From: an uncultured Rhizobiaceae group bacterium
GTDB taxonomy: Bacteria; Pseudomonadota; Alphaproteobacteria; Rhizobiales; Rhizobiaceae
Assembly: GCA_947501445.1 (NCBI GenBank)
Contig: CANMVS010000004.1
Span: 248,001-312,000 of the forward strand
Reading direction: 5' to 3'
DNA: 64,000 nt
Shown here: positions 61,095 through 64,000 of the stretch, one piece after another
How positions within the stretch are numbered: the stretch's first letter is position 1
Layout of the letters: each line of letters begins with the position of its first letter
Notes under the pieces: generated by a model
Seen by the model: only the letters and a program-made list of their open reading frames with translations
What the model was told of the DNA's origin: nothing
The model's database searches: none
Program-made: the position numbers and the translations under genes

Positions 61095-64000
61095 CAGACA
61101 GCCATTATGTCGAGCTTGGCGTTACCACAAATTTTTCGTTTCTGCGCGGTGCGTCCCACCCGGAAGAAATGGTGGTTGAGGCCGCGCGTCTGGGTTTGGG
61201 CGGTATCAGTGTTACAGATCGTAATTCACTTGCCGGCGTTGTCAGGGCGCATATGGCAGCAAAGGAGGCAAAGCTTGCCTTTGCGCCCGGGTGTCGTCTG
61301 GTCTTTGCCGACGGCACACCCGATATTCTCGTATGGCCACAGGATCGCCAGGCCTATGGTCGCCTGTGCGAACTTTTGACGGCAGGTAAGCGGCGGGCGC
61401 CCAAGGGAGAGTGTCATCTTGCGCTTGATGATCTGCTGACCCATGGTGATGGCTTGCTCATGGCGCTTGTTTTGCCACCCGGCCTGCCGGTCAGTGTACC
61501 GACATGTCTGCAAAGTCTGATGGGGCGTTTTGCCGGCCAGCTTTATATTTGCGCATCGTGGACCTATGGTGCGCTTGATCAGCGTTATCTGGCGGCGCTG
61601 GCTAAATTTGCCGGGCAAAACAGGTTGCCACTGCTTGCCATTGGCAATGTGCTTTATCATCAGCCGGAGCGCCGGTTTCTGCAGGATATATTGACCTGTA
61701 TCCGCGAGCACCTGACCCTGCGTGCCGCCGGAAAACATTTACAGCCCAATGCTGAGCGTCATTTGCGTGATACCGGGCAAATGCTGCGGCTTTTCAAGGG
61801 GTATGAATATGCCATTACTGAAACGCACAAACTGTTTCGCCGGCTGTCTTTTTCTCTTGATGAACTTAAATACCAGTATCCGAAGGAGCCAACCGGCAGC
61901 ACCCTGCCGCCACAGGAAACACTGGAAAAATTGACTGCCAGCGGTCTGAAGACGCGTTATCCTGAAGGCGCGCCGAAAAAGGTTCTGGCAGCCATAGCAC
62001 ATGAGTTGGGCCTGATCCGCAAACTCAAATATGCGCCCTATTTTTTGACGGTCTATGACATTGTGCGTTTTGCCCGCAGCCAGGAAATTCTGTGTCAGGG
62101 GCGCGGATCAGCGGCAAATTCAGCGGTCTGCTATTGTCTGGGCATAACGGAAGTTAATCCGGAAAAAATTGATCTTCTGTTTGAACGTTTCATCTCTGAA
62201 GAACGCAATGAGCCGCCGGATATTGATGTTGATTTTGAACATGAAAGACGCGAGGAGGTCATTCAATATATCTATGAAAAATACGGCCGGGAGCGGGCCG
62301 GACTTGCCGCAACCGTGATTACCTATCGCGGGCGTTCTGCCCTGCGTGAAGTGGGCAAGGTCTTTGAACTGTCCGATGATACCATAACTGCCATTTCCGG
62401 TACCCGGTGGGGTTCTTCTTCTTCGCGGCTGGATGAGGACGATGCCCGACGGGCGGGGCTCGATCCGCATGACAAACATCTGATGCAGATCCTCGACATG
62501 GCGACGCAGATTATCGGTTTCCCGCGCCATCTTTCCCAGCATGTGGGCGGTTTTGTCATTACCCGCGATCGTCTGAGCTCTGTGGTGCCCATTGAAAATG
62601 CCGCCATGGATGACCGGACAGTTGTCGAGTGGGACAAGGACGATCTGGAGTGTCTTGGTATCCTCAAGATTGATGTGCTGGCGCTCGGCATGCTCAGTTG
62701 TATTCGCAAGGCGTTTGAAATGCTTGATCAGCATTACGACAGGCGTGAGACCCTGGCTTCATTGCCGGATGACGACACCCAGGTCTATGACATGATCTGC
62801 CGCGCCGATACCATCGGTGTTTTCCAGATCGAAAGCCGGGCGCAAATGTCCATGCTGCCAAGGCTCAAGCCCAGAACCTATTATGATCTGGTCATTGAGG
62901 TGGCCATTGTCAGGCCGGGGCCCATTCAGGGAGACATGGTGCATCCCTATTTGCGCCGAAGGCAGGGAAAGGAGCCTGTGTCCTATCCAAAGGAAGAACT
63001 CAGGAATGTGCTGGCCAAAACGCTTGGTGTGCCGCTCTTTCAGGAGCAGGCCATGAATATCGCCATTGTAGCCGCCAATTTTGAACCCGGTGAAGCAGAC
63101 AAATTGCGCCGTGCCATGGCAACATTCAGGCGGGTTGGCACGATCCATTCCTTCCGCATCAAGATGGTTGAAGGGATGGTTGCCAATGGCTATGAACGCG
63201 AATTTGCCGAACATTGCTTCAGCCAGATTGAGGGCTTTGGTGATTATGGGTTTCCGGAAAGCCACGCCGCCAGTTTTGCCCTGCTTGTCTATGTATCCTG
63301 CTGGCTCAAATGCCATTATCCGGATGTGTTCTGTGCTGCCATTTTGAATGCCCAGCCGATGGGGTTTTATGCACCGGCGCAACTGGTGCGTGACGCCCGC
63401 GAACATGGTGTGGAGGTGCGCGCTGTCGACGTCAATCATTCCGGTTGGCTGTCCAGCCTGGAAAGGTGCGATAAAAGGGCTGCAAGACCTGCCATTGCTG
63501 CACGTCATGACAGTATGAAATCAGTCATGAAAAATACCCATGCGGTGCGGCTGGGCCTGCATCGGATCAAGGGCTTTGGCGAGGCTGAAGCCGAAGCGCT
63601 GCTTGAATATCGGGCTGGCGGCTATGACAGTGTGCGGGATCTGTGGATGCGTTCGGGTCTTTCACGCCGGGCCATGGAGCGATTGGCTGATGCGGATGCA
63701 TTCGCTTCCATCGGCCTTAGCCGCCGTGATGCGCTTTGGGCCGTGCGGGCCCTTGATCCTTTGAGTGCCGCTGAACGTTTGCCACTCTTTGCTCTTGCCG
63801 GTAGCAGGAACCTGCAAAAGGAGGCGGCCATCGCCCTGCCGCCGATGCCGCTGGGCGAGCAGGTGATCAACGATTATCGCAGCCTGTCCTTTTCACTCAA
63901 GGCACATCCGGTATCCTTTGTGCGTCAGGCACTGCAGCGTGCCGGTTATCGACAAAATGCCGAATTGCCAGATATCCGTGCCGGCCGTTTTATCGCGGTG
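61091..64000 (+). CDS. dnaE2: Error-prone DNA polymerase DnaE2 (ImuC), 3' truncated by window edge
   Basis: 970 codons are visible of a C-family polymerase normally about 1080-1170 residues. The PHP domain (residues 5-75: [18 protein letters not shown], then [13 protein letters not shown]) is present. The polymerase active site [10 protein letters not shown] puts the catalytic Asp at 377 and 379 (also 381). [30 protein letters not shown] and [15 protein letters not shown] follow in DnaE order. It starts at an ATGA overlap with imuB, completing the SOS-inducible imuA-imuB-dnaE2 cassette. No stop occurs before the end of the window, so the gene continues beyond it. Confidence 0.95.
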   Translation, partial: MTDSHYVELGVTTNFSFLRGASHPEEMVVEAARLGLGGISVTDRNSLAGVVRAHMAAKEAKLAFAPGCRLVFADGTPDILVWPQDRQAYGRLCELLTAGKRRAPKGECHLALDDLLTHGDGLLMALVLPPGLPVSVPTCLQSLMGRFAGQLYICASWTYGALDQRYLAALAKFAGQNRLPLLAIGNVLYHQPERRFLQDILTCIREHLTLRAAGKHLQPNAERHLRDTGQMLRLFKGYEYAITETHKLFRRLSFSLDELKYQYPKEPTGSTLPPQETLEKLTASGLKTRYPEGAPKKVLAAIAHELGLIRKLKYAPYFLTVYDIVRFARSQEILCQGRGSAANSAVCYCLGITEVNPEKIDLLFERFISEERNEPPDIDVDFEHERREEVIQYIYEKYGRERAGLAATVITYRGRSALREVGKVFELSDDTITAISGTRWGSSSSRLDEDDARRAGLDPHDKHLMQILDMATQIIGFPRHLSQHVGGFVITRDRLSSVVPIENAAMDDRTVVEWDKDDLECLGILKIDVLALGMLSCIRKAFEMLDQHYDRRETLASLPDDDTQVYDMICRADTIGVFQIESRAQMSMLPRLKPRTYYDLVIEVAIVRPGPIQGDMVHPYLRRRQGKEPVSYPKEELRNVLAKTLGVPLFQEQAMNIAIVAANFEPGEADKLRRAMATFRRVGTIHSFRIKMVEGMVANGYEREFAEHCFSQIEGFGDYGFPESHAASFALLVYVSCWLKCHYPDVFCAAILNAQPMGFYAPAQLVRDAREHGVEVRAVDVNHSGWLSSLERCDKRAARPAIAARHDSMKSVMKNTHAVRLGLHRIKGFGEAEAEALLEYRAGGYDSVRDLWMRSGLSRRAMERLADADAFASIGLSRRDALWAVRALDPLSAAERLPLFALAGSRNLQKEAAIALPPMPLGEQVINDYRSLSFSLKAHPVSFVRQALQRAGYRQNAELPDIRAGRFIAV

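Overview
The window looks like chromosomal DNA of an alphaproteobacterium, most likely of the Hyphomicrobiales (Rhizobiales). The evidence is gene content: the block purH - heparinase II/III - rsmB - htpX - SDHAF4-like (DUF1674), a TrcR/DUF1013 protein, a ~1600-residue NAD-glutamate dehydrogenase, an imuA-imuB-dnaE2 mutasome cassette with a GAAC-N7-GAAC SOS box, and an FNR/FixK-type box in front of a universal stress gene. Species cannot be fixed from the sequence alone. No rRNA, tRNA, CRISPR array or intact transposase was recognised.

Layout. 0-4.1 kb: end of a membrane protein, lytic transglycosylase, UspA, beta-carbonic anhydrase, pyridoxal kinase, a small membrane protein. 4.1-5.6 kb: a tetR-yciI-carboxymuconolactone-decarboxylase-like operon with two clear TetR operators. 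5.8-14.7 kb: a catabolic group for methylated or esterified amines, comprising a PMH/sulfatase-family hydrolase, a DeoR regulator, a sarcosine/dimethylglycine-dehydrogenase-type FAD+GcvT enzyme, an AraC-GyrI protein, and a LysR regulator divergent from a BCCT betaine/choline transporter. 14.7-24.9 kb: an accessory segment with a five-gene Opp/Agp-type ABC importer, a decayed FAD oxidoreductase, an RpiR regulator and a second PMH/sulfatase paralogue. It is bounded by a ~190-bp direct repeat made of the yghU promoter and first codons. 25-42 kb: core genes (yghU, AhpD-like, NAD-GDH, UMF1 transporter, purH, heparinase-like, rsmB, htpX, DUF1674) plus a TadG-like VWA protein and cfa. 43.3-45.7 kb: a translationally coupled DUF1611 (DgcN-like) acyltransferase and ornithine/alanine-racemase-family enzyme, a candidate D-amino-acid pathway. 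46-49 kb: acs and trcR. 49.1-58.6 kb: an accessory operon for ATP-dependent hydantoin ring opening (HyuA/HyuB), an Rbs-type importer and an M20 N-carbamoyl-amino-acid hydrolase, divergent from a MarR regulator. A short fragment of imuA lies at its left edge and intact imuA follows its right edge. 58.7-64 kb: imuA, imuB and dnaE2, the last running off the window.

Two structural themes cut across the genes. First, a ~100-bp intergenic element folding into two hairpins occurs at least six times in both orientations, with a compensatory base-pair change between copies. Second, each of the two accessory segments has a diverged fragment of its right-hand neighbour gene at its left edge, in the same orientation. 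Possible metabolic links (hydantoin or betaine routes meeting at sarcosine; D-amino acids feeding glutamate metabolism) are inferences from context only.
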